Shown: piece after piece, positions 12,952 through 25,300 of the stretch | Layout: each line of letters begins with the position of its first letter | Numbering within the stretch: the first letter of the stretch is position 1 | NCBI GenBank assembly: GCA_010093705.1 | Contig: MU006107.1 | Coordinates: 418,031-482,030 of the forward strand | Length of the DNA stretch: 64,000 bases | Direction: 5' to 3' | Source of the DNA: Patellaria atrata CBS 101060 | Lineage: Eukaryota > Ascomycota > Dothideomycetes > Patellariales > Patellariaceae | The notes under the pieces: model-generated | The model's input: the letters and a program-made list of their open reading frames with translations, nothing else | What the model was told of the DNA's origin: nothing | Databases searched by the model: none | Translations under genes and position numbers: made by a program

Positions 12952-15451
12952 TCAGAATAGTCCCAGTATGTCCTCATTGCTCTTCGGTTGTTGTTGTTGT
13001 GGTGGAGGTTGTTGGTGTCCCATACTCAAGCTCGCAAATCCATTCATCAAATCGTCATTACTCATCCCCGGTGGATGTTGCGCCGCACCTCCATTATCTG
13101 CTCCTCCGAAAATGCCCATCAAGTCATCCATGTTGTTGTTTGCTTGCGGTGCACCGGCGGCCGGCGACGCCACCCTCTGCGGTGTTCCCGCGAGGCCCTC
13201 TAATCCCGAAGCGCCTCTTTCAGGTGCCTTCTGCAAACTGGCCGGCGCTGCACCATCGAAGTCGATATCGAGGAGGTTCTCCACATTTGACTGTGCAGTT
13301 GTCGTACCGCCTTGGACGGCAGCGAGCGCGGCCGCAGCGGCAACGGGGTTCTCGCGAGCCTCCTCCTGCTGCTCTTCAATAGCGGCACGTTGCATCGCCT
13401 CAGCACCAAAGCGGCCATGCCCGAGGAAGCTGGAAGCGGGTTTGTGATATACGGAAGCAAGCGTAGAAAGCTCGGAGAGGAGGCCGTCGAGGAGAGTTGG
13501 AGGGAGAGCCGGAATGGTGGAAGTGATTGGGGGCTTTGTCGCGAGAACGACATTCTGAGAGAAGTTTTAGTAGGCGAGCAATACGAATCCAGAGTTTCCT
13601 TTAGCATGAGCTTTCGACTCACCTTTGCAATCTGAGGGTCGCTGGAAAGAAGTCGCCAATATACATACGCACGGTCTCGGATGTCGGGATTGTCATTCTC
13701 GGCGGTAGCTTTCTGAAGTACCTTCTGGACTAGTCCTTGAGACTGGTCTGGCTTTTTGAGGAAGAGCTTCACAACTGCTGTAAGGATCTGTAGCTGGGTT
13801 TGCGTGAACTCTTCACCAAATTGATCTATAAACCCCGAGAGAATGTCACCAGCGTTATTTATCTTTTCGGCGTACTCTCCTACGATCCAGATGAGGGAGC
13901 CTCTAGCATTCGGTTCATCCAGCTCGTCGATGCACTGGCATAATGTTGGAATGATGCCCTCGTACCCTGGATACTTCCGGAAAATGTCTTTGATGACGAC
14001 GACTGCTTCTTGAACAACATAGTTCACTTTCGTCGCGATAAGATCCAATAATGCGTTGACACACTTTTCGCTGGCTTCTTCAATTTTGATGGCAACCTGC
14101 CCAATAGCCTTGACGGCTCTTCGTACGAAATCCATATCAACTTCCATGGCATACTCTTTCAGTTCGGCCAGAAGCTGCTCGAAATTGTGAACGTTTGCTA
14201 TCCGGACCATGATTTCGAGCTTCTCGAGTTTGAGATATGGGGGATCGTTATATTTGCAGAAGAAAACTCGCATTTCCTTGCTAAGGATATCAGGTTGTTT
14301 TTGTAGTAATAAGTCAATATTCCTTAAAGCGACGAACTGAACTTCGGGTGCCGATGATACAAGAGTCACTTGATCTTTTAGCGGTGTGATGGAAGAGCTT
14401 TAGGGGTCATATCAATACATACCTAAAGGCGGTGCCATTTTCCGTAAATATGATTTCGCAAGTTCGGGACTGATATACTTCATATGCAAAAATACTACCT
14501 TGACGGCCGCAAGTACCACACTAGGATTAACATGTTGGAATTGAGGGGCGCTCCGTTCGCAGATATGTTCTGCCTCTTTAACGTCTGATGCCTTATAAGC
14601 AGCAAGCGTGCTGAGAATCGTGACGCGACCCCATTCTGTACACTCATTAAGAGCCATAAGCATCTTTTTGAGTATTGTTGGAGTGACTATAAGCGCCTTG
14701 GTGTCTGGTGCCGATTGTGTAATCTCATTTAGAGCCGTTACGCAATTCGCAACAACCATAGGGTTAGGGTCCCCAATGAGCTCTTGTAGAGTTTCCAAGA
14801 ATCCGTTTTCTATGCACATTGCTGCATTCAGGTCGAAGAGTTTGGCTACGCAAAGCACAGCAGTTTTCCGCACGTATGGTGATTCGTCCCGTAAAGTCTT
14901 TCGTAACGGTTCTTCCATGTAGTCTACCATTTTGTCTACTCTGATACAACCCATCGTCCTGATAGCTAATGCGCGGACTAGCGGATTTGGATCTTCTGCG
15001 TCTTGTATGAAGGTGTTCACTGCAAGAATACAAAGGTCGGGGTGAGATTTTGCATAATTCCTGGAGGAAATGTGAGCGACATAAATTCGAACTTGGTGAT
15101 CAGATGACAATACATAAGATAGAGATATACTAGCTTCTTCTGGTCCAGGTCTGAAGTCGCGATGTTCTTCAGAACATCAGGGAATAGCGCTGATACATCT
15201 TTGCCTAAGGTCATAGACATGATAGTCTTTTGTATAGCTTCCTTTCTAATTATCATCAGCCCTAGATCTCCGCAAATTACAGGATTCTTTCAGTTTTACC
15301 GTTCGTAGGCATATTGCGAGCTGTACATAGCAGTTAGCATTACCTATCCAAATTTGAAGAGCGGACATTCTTACACCAAACCAGCCCTCAACTCGAATGT
15401 CTCGCCCTTCCGAGGGACAGCAAAAGCGCCCTTGATCCGATTTACCGCCAT
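12952..15451 (-). CDS. apl2: AP-1 clathrin adaptor beta subunit (beta-adaptin)
   Basis: Six exons on the minus strand (15375-15451, 15300-15320, 15114-15245, 14423-15060, 13623-14368, 12952-13554) join in phase to 738 residues. Exon 2 is a 21-nt microexon encoding part of VSQYAYE. The trunk is the adaptin HEAT-repeat array with [32 protein letters not shown] and [13 protein letters not shown], all near-invariant in beta-adaptins. After about residue 600 comes an Ala/Gln/Pro-rich hinge with a clathrin-box-like NLLDIDF, and a short end NEDILGLF; the appendage domain of animal beta-adaptins is missing, as is normal for fungal Apl2. It acts at the trans-Golgi/endosome in cargo sorting. AP-2 beta is the alternative, but the sequence pattern and short C-terminus fit AP-1 better. 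Confidence 0.93.
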
Positions 15452-16673
15452 CTCTGCTCTTTCATGCAGAGGTGACGATCGAGGGCGCGCCCCTCATATA
15501 CTACACGCTTTCTTTGTCGATATGGATATGCGGGGATCTGATTGCAGGTAGCACGTAATTGCAGGACCATATAACCTAGTTCTATCTCGGGGCGTTGGGA
15601 AGTTCAGAGACAGATATAGAGACTTATGTCATTTAATAGAGCAAAGGAAACAGCAAGCATCGGATTATTTGGAGAGTAGTTGAAAGTTGAACCTTTCGCT
15701 GTGTCAAAGTTATAGATTCGAACTAGCGCGGTTTTCACGGTGCAGTAGTTCTACAGCAGATATGACGGTTGACCACGACAAATGGTCATCAAACCCACCT
15801 CATCATTATCCTTTGGCGCCTTGAGGTTAAATATAAAATAATACCATGGTATTACACGCTCTGACTTGATTAATGCATCGATGGTCATAAAACACATTGC
15901 TGATACGGATCTACGAAGCCTTCAAATCTACCAAACCTCCGCCGTCTATTTGTGGAAGCACGAACGGAAGCAGAAGAAAGTGCCTACTCCAGAAACGCTG
16001 TGCGTAGCTACAGTATACTGTAAAACCGCCCACATGATGCGAAATCCTGACTAGTACCTAGTTCTACAACTTAGTTCTCTTCATGTCCTCTGTAGCTGTC
16101 TTCAGCTTGCTCGCACAGCGCATGACGACGGGTTGACCAAATCAGCAAATGTACTATGGAGGCCGTGATTGACAGATGTGGAAGCGTCTCGGATGGGAAC
16201 TTCTTCGTGGATCCGGGCATCCTAAGCAGCACCAGCATTGAGAACCAAATTGGGACGGTGCCATTTCTACTCTGGATTCTCTCCATGCTGGAGGGCATGC
16301 TGAACCTTGAAGAACTGCGTACTGGCAGAAACGGGTCTGATCACTCTGAGGGATATGTGGACACGAACAAGGAAATTGGTAGTATAGGATGCAACACATA
16401 GTGCGCGTGCAATGGTATATGTGTTCAATGTCTAGAATTCGGTATTATTTTCCAGACTTTTGAACCGAACTGCGAGAGGCGCTGCCGAAGATGCATAGAC
16501 ATATATGTACAGGACCTTTTAAAGGCCCAAATAATTGGCAAATCGCTGTCACGACAAATCAGGAAGCTATCAAACTAAGGTATTCGGATACACCGAACAC
16601 GCTATCCTGGATGTATCAAACGATTGCTCTGTAGGCAATGGTATCGACATGAAATTGTTTGAAAGTAAGAATC
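15452..16673. other. Intergenic region, no supported gene
   Basis: About 1.2 kb upstream of the AP-1 beta start and downstream of the chromatin protein. Around 16071-16401 overlapping frames of 75-81 codons exist on both strands; none shows family features, cysteine pattern or splice continuation, so I do not call a gene. Confidence 0.5.
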
Positions 16674-17267
16674 TCAACTCGTTTCCTCGCCATCGTCGTC
16701 TCCAAGGAAATCGAGTTCTCTAAGTCCTCTAGCTATCCGACGTTTTGGTCTACCCTCCTCAGAATCTTCAGAATCTTGTCCCCACCTCTTGTTACCGTCT
16801 TGTACGGCTTCAAGATCTGCAGCTAACTCGCGCTTTTCCTTAATTTTCTTTGCTTTCTCCTCTGAGTACCGCCCTTCCATTCCAATATCTTTCAACATAT
16901 CCTTGAGATGATTGATTTTCTCTTTCGGTGTATCGTATGGCGCAAGTTCCCTGAACCACATCTTGCGGACACCGCATTTAACCAACCAGCCCTGTAAGCG
17001 TTTGATCTCTTCCTCCTGTGGCGTTTTCTCTTTATCCTCCTTTACCTTTTTCGATCTAGACTTTGGCACTTTGGATGCTTTCCCTGATGATTGCTTCTTT
17101 TGCGCTTTCCTTTTCGTCGGAGGATCGTCTATCAATATAGACATTTCACTGTCTGAACCAGGACCGGGTTCGGTTGCCTTCTTTACGTCACCATCCTCTG
17201 AGCTCCCCTCTTTCTCTTGTATAGATCTTGAGATATCTCCATTTACTTCCGACTCCGCTTCATCATC

Positions 17268-17298
<31 letters not shown>

Positions 17299-17920
17299 AT
17301 CGCTGGAGACGTTGCTTGCTTATTTTTGACGGCATTCGAGCCTGCTCGTTGCTTCGGCTCGCTCTCTGTATTCGATATTTCACTCAGGGGAGAATCATCA
17401 GAACTCTTCAAAGGGAATTCCGACTCAGGTGTAACCGATGCTTTCCTACGCTTGCGAGGCTTCTGTAGTTTGGTCTCCGTTGGCTTGCGCTTCAATGCAT
17501 CCTTATTACTATTTGGTTTAGTAGAAGCTTTGACTTGAGCTTTTGCGGGCGCTCTCGTCTTGCTCTTTGCTTTCATCTTGGGTTGTTGCGCCTCATCAGC
17601 TGACTGCGCATCGCCGTTCTGATCCTGTGCTTCCTGGTGGAAAGTATTAGTGCACTGGTTTCCAAAGTTGGGGTGCTTTAATAGCTCACCACTTCTTCAC
17701 TAATGATATCCTTACTCTTGTCTTTCCATGAGCTATCGGTTTTCAGAAAATTTTCAGGCAAGTCCAACTTCTGTTCAGCACTTTCGCGCACCCTTTTGAT
17801 CGTCAGTGCTTCAAAATCCCCAGCTTTAAAGAATGCGCATACGACATTGCGCAACGTCTTTTCAATTTGTGCATCAGATGGGATAGGTAATTCGGCATCA
17901 GAGAGCTCGGAGTCGGACAT
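16674..17920 (-). CDS. DEK_C and HIRIP3-like chromatin protein (histone chaperone-related)
   Basis: Two exons (17690-17920 and 16674-17633, minus) join in phase to 396 residues. Residues about 10-75 form a DEK C-terminal-like helical domain (SDAQIEKTLRNVV, DFEALTIKRVRE, DLPENFL). The middle is Lys/Ser/Glu-rich with an aspartate run encoded by a trinucleotide repeat. Residues about 250-340 match the conserved C-terminal region of HIRIP3 and relatives: GWLVKCGVRKMW, KINHLKDMLKDIGMEGRYS, KKIKEKRELAADLEAV. HIRIP3 in animals binds the HIRA histone chaperone and histones H2A/H2B through a CHZ-type motif. I infer a nuclear histone-binding role. The pairing of DEK_C with a HIRIP3-like domain is read from the sequence; its exact function in fungi is not something I can state. 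Confidence 0.8.
17260..17298. repeat. TCA/GAT trinucleotide repeat
   Basis: An almost pure (TCA)n tract, read on the minus strand as GAT/GAC codons. It encodes the aspartate run in the acidic middle of the HIRIP3-like protein and is a likely site of length variation. Confidence 0.9.
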
Positions 17921-18414
17921 TTTGTAGGTTAGAAGAAATTGGACGCGTTCGATGATCGCGTCTGTCGTTTTTACTGCTGCAGAGAGAACCTAAAGTCTAC
18001 TGTGCAGAGTAGGTGGGGCTTTCCCGTCAGCCCGGACTTGTGCCGGCGTCGGGCTCCTTGACCAATCCGTGCTTTTCCCTAGCTCCAAATTGGTCTTTTT
18101 TACTTCTTTGGTAAGCTACTTCTATTTTCATCAGACCGCTTTAGGTAGTTTAATAAGGTCTGTATCATATCGTAATCATCCTTCCCGTCAGTTAGCAAAG
18201 AGAAGATCAACATGTCTCCCAGTGCTGCGCCTTCCCTTCAATCGAGTCTGATTGTCCATATTTGGGATCAATTTTAAATTCAATAGGCCAACATTTCTTT
18301 GAGCATTTCCTAACATATCCAAAACATCGTCTTTGTTGCATCTACAAGGTCTCTATAAGCCTAATATTGGCACCACATGTCAGTTCACGACCATAAATAA
18401 GCGGTTCCACGAGT
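17921..18414. other. Divergent intergenic region
   Basis: About 490 bases between the start of the HIRIP3-like gene (minus) and the small secreted-protein locus (plus). Both promoters should be here. I see no gene or clear site. Confidence 0.5.
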
Positions 18415-18597
18415 ATGAATACAGTTGAGAAACCTGTGTCCAGTATTACCTACGCCATGTCGACCTCCTTATACTATATTCTCCTTGAATCTCACACTCT
18501 CATATCGAAAACAAACCGCCAGTCTGCATTGCTCCATTTTCACTTTTTGGATATCCCTTTCACTCAAGATTTCAACGTCCCAAACCGTCTCGCAGAT

Positions 18598-19030
18598 ATG
18601 GTCCATGTCACATGCCTTTTCACCATTCTAACGGGTGTGGTCCTCTTAGGTTTCGACGATCCTGCACCCACCGAGGCTGCAGACCCCCAATTGTAGAAAG
18701 CGGTTCAAAAGTGCCAATGAATGGAATTCCCCCGTAAACGTCTCTCTCTGCGAATTGGCATCACTAGCTCCAGGGATTAGCAAGTGCAATTGCATTCTCT
18801 TCCCCTCGATTACGAATGATCTCTGCATCACTTTAGGTGAGGGAAAGCGTACGAACCATGCCGCACATGTCGCACCGGGCTATTCATGCGTCTTTCCCGA
18901 AAACTGGGACTGCACTGGGGAGAACAGAACCATGACAAAGCCAGATATCTCGAACTTCGTTCATGTCAACTTTGACAACCGAATGAGGAGCTTCAAATGC
19001 AAGCAGGGCGATAACTTTGTAGACCCTTGA
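18598..19030 (+). CDS. Small cysteine-rich secreted protein locus (gene model not continuous)
   Basis: A hydrophobic signal-peptide-like start (MVHVTCLFTILTGVVLLG) in one frame is followed, in another frame, by about 110 residues with seven cysteines (NCRKRF, LCELAS, KCNCILF, DLCITL, YSCVF, WDCTG, FKCKQG) ending at 19030. Size, signal peptide and cysteine content fit a small secreted protein of fungi, a group that includes candidate effectors, but I recognise no family. The two parts do not form one open frame, and I found no convincing canonical intron joining them, so this may be a decayed gene, a sequence error or an intron I cannot see. The frame is also open upstream to an ATG at 18415, but the later start gives the signal peptide. 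Confidence 0.45.
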
Positions 19031-19437
19031 TCTATCGGGTAAGTGTATTCCTTCTGGAGGCCTTGAGTAACCGCTGTTAAGATCTTTACACTCGTTTGTA
19101 TCTTGTTATATTTTCCCTAGAAGCTCACGTGCTTATGTTAGTGATGTTTCATTAAGATATTTTGTCTGTTATAATTGTAATATTCATCAGTTCCCTAATA
19201 GGAGTTATTCTGTTACTCCTAACCGGACTCATTGAAAAAAAAAAAAAAATTTCCTGCTTATCGCATGAATGAAGTACCATAGTAGCGGGACATACACTGT
19301 TTGAACATCAACACAAATAGAAGGTTTCTGCTGCACGTCACCTCTAGTTTTTGACCTAACATGGTTCGCAGAGTTCATGGCCAGCTAACCTGTATGGACT
19401 GAAGAGATAATTTGGATAACGAATCTTCGTTCTAATG
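19031..19437. other. Intergenic region with a poly-A tract
   Basis: About 400 bases between the secreted-protein locus and the MFS relic, AT-rich and with an A-run of about 15 near 19235. Nothing else is seen. Confidence 0.5.
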
Positions 19438-21154
19438 CTACATCTTTGCTATGTTCTCCTCATCATCGCCTGAGTACGCATATTTCGACCTCCTCCTGAT
19501 TCTCTCCCCCCAGATCCAAAACACGTAAGGAATCGCGCAACACGCAAGACCGATGAATGCTAAAAGTGTTCCAGCCCACTGGAACCCTAATCGGTCGTAC
19601 ATCTGATTAGTGAAAAGAACAACTGCTGCACCCCAGAAACTTCGAAGAAAGGTCTTCGCAGCTAGAGCAGAGGCGGCTTGGTGTTGATATGTATCAACGA
19701 GATAGTTATTTGCTGAATTGTAGAGAAAGATGAATCCAAATCCGACAGGGAACCCGCCTAGAGCTGGACCAATCCAGTGTAGCCTTGGATACGAGGTCCA
19801 GGCAAAGATAAAGAGACCAATCGGAATGAACCAGCAGCTGAACATCATAGGAATAAGGCGAACTTCTGCCGGTGGCTTGCCATTGTGTTTTCTGACCGAC
19901 GTGAGATAGTGACGGTTGATTAACGGAGAACATGCTGCGCTAAGAAGGACACCCACGGCAATAGGGATGAACATGAGTGTTGCTGGCGCTATAACCCTTA
20001 CCGCGTTGGTATACGATTGGGTATGCGACAAAGAACATGTAAAGAAGACCGTACAAAACAGACATGTAAAGAGAGACGAAGAAGACGATTAGTTCTTAGA
20101 AGAGTAGCTAGAACAGACGGAGAAGAAAAAGATGGAGGCGTTGAGAAAGAGGGCGGATATCGAGATCTTGTTCCGTAACATGCTGTGGGCTTCCTGTTTC
20201 TGCACGTAGTTTACGAGCACGCTGAGAGAGGAGCGTAGGGGCGTATGTCTCGGGAACAGTAAAGGTAATGAGCAGCCAAACTACACCCGAAAGAATAAGT
20301 TGAATCCAATACAGCCAACGCCAGCCGAGGGCGTCCGACAAGAAACCTCCGATCAAGGGTCCGATGGCTGGACCGATGAAAGGAGCTGTAGAAAACGCTG
20401 CCATAGGAACACCGCGTTCTTCACTCTTCCAAAGGTCTGCTAAAGTGCCCCCGACAAGGGTCATAGGAGCACTGAAGGCAATACCATCAATTGCTCTTGT
20501 CACAAGAAGTGTCGAGATGTTCTTAGCCACTGCACTAGGGACAATGAATACCACAGCAACGAGGAGGGTACTACAATAGACCTTCTTACGTCCAACAAGT
20601 TCGCTTATAGGAGCAAAGGCCATAGGTCCTACACCAAAACCGACCACGAAGACTAGGATAATGTTAGCAACCATACTGGACGTCTCATCCCTGAGTTGAG
20701 CTTGACTTCGACTTACGTGTGATGCTCAAAAGAACTACTTCCTCAGAGACGTGAAATTCCTCTGCAACCCCTTCGATATCTGCAGTTATCACCGCGCTGT
20801 TGAATGCGACTACAAAACACACAAGAGCAACGACCATCGTACACCACCACTTGGAGGATTTGGTCCAATTTTTTGGATTCTCTGGATCGTTGACTCTCCA
20901 TGTCACTAACTCATATTTCTCGATGTTTCCTGTCTTTCGGGATGGAAATGTCTTTAGCATCTGTCCATCGATGGTCTCTCGTGTATATTCTTCAAGTTGA
21001 ACTCTATTAGTCAGAGTCCTTGAGGGTAGATTGACCAGATCTTCTCCACTCAGGTCTTGAGAGAACACTCGCCGTAGGTTATCATTCGAAAAAAAACTTT
21101 TGTGACTTCAGACCGGGCATCACTGTTAAGGGAACTTAATGAAAGCTGACTCAT
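19438..21154 (-). pseudogene. DHA1-family MFS drug/polyamine transporter, decayed
   Basis: The minus strand encodes nearly a whole 12-helix MFS protein: cytoplasmic start MSQLSLSSLNSDARSE, the DPENPKNW motif before helix 1, a proper intron (20653-20716, GTAAGT to CCTAG) restoring SITLFVVGFGVGPMAFAP, motif A GRKKVY, and helices to [12 protein letters not shown]. Conserved sequence is, however, broken four times: an over-long T-run (plus-strand A8 at 21089-21096) puts the first 20 or so residues out of frame; two stops (TAG at 20108-20110, TAA at 20096-20098) lie in the conserved segment before helix 7; and a frame change follows near 19985. The coding remains clearly recognisable on both sides of each break, so an intron cannot explain them. 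Both stops could come from CAR glutamine codons by C-to-T change. Recent loss of function is the simplest reading; assembly error is possible for the T-run only. Confidence 0.8.
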
Positions 21155-22324
21155 GTTTGTAAAGGAAATGTTTGGTAAATTTAGCTGAGGATTGAAGTAG
21201 GTTGATATTCGAGAGTGAAGATCGAGTTACAAGAGGTGAACTCGAGCCATATTTATGAGACTTTTGTTTAGCTCACAGTATATTTATTTCCGAGGAATTT
21301 CTCTGATAAGGGGATTCCACCAGTTTCGGTACAGAGTTGCATAGCTATGATGACTATTGGGATGGCTCCGTCGATTAGGTACCCAAACGGTGTGTTTTGT
21401 AAGATTTCACTAAAAGATCGGTATTTGATATTACTTTTTTGCCAGGAAACGATTTTGATTTGCTACCTACATGAGATGGTTCGTTTGACCGATTCTTACA
21501 GCTAAATTAAACAAAACGCGTATATAAAACCCTCGATCTTTTTCGGTGTTCACTCGGAGGTTGGAAGCACGTATCGCTGATTCTCTGCAGTGTATGAAGA
21601 AATGGATAGGGTAGATGGCTAGAAGAGGAGGTGTATAGACTTATTAAGTGTTTGTTAAACTATCCTCCGTTGTATATTTTCTCGCTGATTATACGGAGTA
21701 TGTTCGCTCCTCAAAATCCCAAATATGCACTCCCGTCCGACACTTCCGTACGTAAATGAGAAAGTTTGCACATGACGTACAAACCTACTTGGGGATTGAC
21801 GACATAGTTCTACCCAATCATGATTCATTGATACTCAAGCTTATGGAGATATAGAAAATCCTAATCGCGCCGGGTAAGGCGATAGTTCTGGAAGACAAAG
21901 GAGGTGAGGTGAAGGTACGAGTACAGAACTTTAATAAGACGGTAAGCATGACCTGTTATTGTCTTAGCCCTGTCACGTGTTAGGCTAGTTTTATCCCTGC
22001 TTAAAGTCTTTAAGGGTCCGCGTCTACCTATTCGTTGACCTTTTCAGGCGCCAGTCACTTTTATCATCCCGACCCCCTCATACTTTTCATTTCTCCTTCA
22101 TCGTGTTGCTTGTTAATTTGCGTTGCAGCTGGAATACATTCTTACGCACCTCGAGCACTGAATAATTTCCGTAAGTTGTTGTGTTCCCCTCGCGCGATGA
22201 TAGGGTAGGAGAATTATATCAGTTCGAAGAGTGATAGCTCACATTTCTGTTACAGATTTCCCGTTCACCTCTCCAATGTCTTCATGTTAAAAACTTTGCT
22301 GCCTTTCACTAGGTGGGGCGCCCC
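21155..22324. other. Intergenic / 5' leader region of the large orphan gene
   Basis: About 1.2 kb between divergent genes. Near the right end a likely 5'-UTR intron runs from 22171 (GTAAGTTG) to 22255 (TTACAG). The leader after it carries a four-codon upstream frame (22276-22290). The rest shows no gene. Confidence 0.5.
22276..22290 (+). promoter_or_regulatory. Short upstream ORF (MSSC) in the leader
   Basis: ATGTCTTCATGTTAA lies 34 nt before the main ATG at 22325 and would be in the mature leader if the 22171-22255 intron is spliced. Such short frames often lower translation of the main frame; whether it is translated here is unknown. Confidence 0.4.
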
Positions 22325-25300
22325 ATGGCGTCCACCGTTCCTCAGAAAACCTCGGGAATTACGTCTTTAAATCGTAACTCCACGGGTCTTCAAACCGCGA
22401 GTGCAGATACACTGCTAAGACAATCTCCCCGGATCTCTCCCTCTGAAAAGCTATATACCACCACTGGGCCAGTTCTGCCTCGCGGCCCATGCCACTTTCA
22501 AGAGCTCAGTCATGGCCCCAAAGCCCCAATTTGCGGATGTCGACGGTTTTATCAGGATTCCGAGAGGACGTTAAAGTGCCAAGGTCAAACATCGAACGAT
22601 ATTAAAGATGAAGGCAATATATGGTGCTTCTGCGGTCACCATGCATGCTTTCATGCTCTTGGGGAATCGATAGAAGACTCCGTAGTGACAAGAGCAAATC
22701 CTGCGGTACCTAGCTTAACCGCATCCATTGAGCGTTCTTTGACCTTTCCACATAGAGTACAGCATGAGCATGAGGAACCCATGCACTTAGCGCCCTCAAC
22801 TACTCTTCACAATGTACGACCTAGATGTAGAATCACCGACGTTTCTGTGTTCGAGGAACCTCTAAGCTCGCATAACAGTTGTGGGAATTGGGCTCTACAC
22901 AGGTTAACCACTGGAGTAACTACGCAACATATGGACATATCGCTTCCACCAACAGACCGGAGTTTGTCTCTTCCCTCAACGGACAGAAATAACGCGCGGT
23001 CTGGAGATCACGCCTCGGACAAGTCAAACCTCAGTTCCTCTGGCTTGCCAAGGATTCCCTCTATGTGCTTGCTCAGTACGAATAAACTTCAAAGCTCCTC
23101 ACATGGTGGTACTTCACGAACCTCTCACTTCTATGACGCGGTAGGCCGACCAGAACGAGATATGGTCACCAGTCTGCCCGGTCATACTCTTGAAGCTTCT
23201 CACGAGCGTGAGTCACATAGTGACAGTGAGCTGGCTAGAGTGACCAATATCAAACCCCAAAGGTTTGGAATTCCTCGAATAACTGGTGGGAATAACTCTG
23301 AAGGTGTCACGTTGCCTAACCAAGTTGACCATCTCGAACATCCACGCTCCGCTGGCCTATCGGTACAGCTGCCAGCTGATCCCTCGCCAGGCTTCGGTCT
23401 TGATGACTTGATTCAGAGCGCCACGGAAATTGCCACACCGAGTGTCGCTAACACGCCGGATCTAGAAGGATTTGCAACCGCGGTCCATGAGACAAAGAAG
23501 TTGGTCAGCGCTATTACGGATGCCCTTGATGTGTCCTCCCGTCGAGAACAAGGAGCAAATTCTGATGACGAGACGAAACAGTTGCCGGTGGCCAGTCAGG
23601 CAAGGTGCTCTACACCCCCTCCTCCGCGTTCAGAATCACCAAGCGAGCGGAGAAGCCTACAAGCTATGCTACAACGTCTGATTCCGCAATTTCACCAGTT
23701 ACATCGTTACTTGGCCCCTCATTCTAGCATTGCTACATGTATTAAGGCCTTAGCTGATCGTGTGGACTCGCTCGAAAGCGCATCATTTGCTCATATTCCC
23801 GTGGAAGAGCTACAAGAGAGGTTTGAACATGTGGATGGGCGCCTTCTCGATGTCGAAGGGCGCTTGGCGGAACATGAAAGGTTTCACGCAGCGCTTGATG
23901 GAGAGAGTAACTCTCGTGGTAATGCTCCCTATAAATCCTTAAACGAGACAGTGATTGGAAATGGCTCATTCGCCTCTGGATATACCGTTGACTCTGCTTC
24001 ATCTTCTGCACTTGTTGTTGCAGCTATCGACCGTGTTGATGCTTTACAGCGCCTCGGTGCCGTCGAACAACGCCTTGACGATATTGAGATTAGCGCTTTA
24101 CCTACGTATACCCATCCATGGGATATCGAGGTCATCCTGATACCTTGGGGTCGACACCTGAAAGGGGTATGGTTCTCCCCAGACGAAATATCAAATGGTA
24201 CTTCCGACAACGCCACCCAGGACTCTGAAGGATGGACTCAACCTCGAAGCATGAGGGCGTCGACTCAGCCTTCAATCTCAAGTAGAGGAAGCTGGAGTAG
24301 CCAGGTTATTCATAGCTGGGCAGAAGAACCCGCAGAATTAATGGTTCCTAGGGCATGTGGCATAAACGGCATCGCGTATAAGCGACTTCAAAGTCGCGGT
24401 TTTGTCAAGACAATCACCCTCAAAGCTACCGGTGCTAGAGAGGTGGAAACTGCTCTTCGAAAAGCATTTGCCCCAGTACTAAGCATACTCTCTAGCTCCT
24501 CGCTTGAGTACGCTGCCAATTACATCCAGGATCAGCCGGAATTCGCAAAGTATCTCGGACTCCAAGCCCCGCTAATCCCTCTTCGAAAAGTTCACAAGTC
24601 CTCACGGCTTCGATTTTTAAGTAGAGCAGAAATGCTTACTCCAACGAATTGGACTGTGGATTTTCTCGCCTCTGGTGTGATAATGCGTGCAGCTGGAGGG
24701 ATGAAGAGGCTGTTCGTGACACATCGTGATGCTTACCTGCAGCCCTCTCATCCGGAAAACAATTCCCGTACAAGTACATGGCAGAAGTTGAGAGAGCTAC
24801 CTCGAAGGGATATCGGCTCTGCTAATCCGAATCTTGAGTATTCCCATGTTGGTGAAGCTGATGCAAAAGAAGACTGCTGGGTTTTCCATTCGAAATTTGA
24901 TGATATTCTGTTACAGTCATCATTCACATCTAACAATAGCAAGAGTTCTTTCATGTCGAATAATCTGAATCGTTCTTCCCGACATATCAGTACTGATTCT
25001 CAACCACAGGATGACCCCAACCACGACCAGTGCTCCTCGTGGGAAACTGTGGATCAGGCCAGAATTCGACAGCAAGAACCACTATCCCCACTCTCCGAAT
25101 TCCCAGTAATGTTTCCGCGTGGTCAATCGCAGCAACTTAATACACCTCCTCTGCATCGATCTCGTAGACGTCACAGGACCTTGTCAGTACCGCTTACCGA
25201 AGACTCAGAGTTAGAGGCCGAGTTCATGAACGAATTAGGCAGATTCCATCATAGACAGGAAGCTAAGAGGAATGCCTCGAGAGGCGAAGTATCCCCGTCA

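Noticed and set aside
13312-13635. 107-codon plus-strand frame over the AP-1 beta gene
   Set aside because: Antisense shadow of well-supported AP-1 beta exons.
15713-15735. TTCGAACT word resembling a tRNA T-arm
   Set aside because: No matching acceptor, D or anticodon stems nearby; no tRNA found in the window.
16071-16401. Cluster of 75-81 codon frames on both strands
   Set aside because: No start context, homology or intron structure; no basis for a gene.
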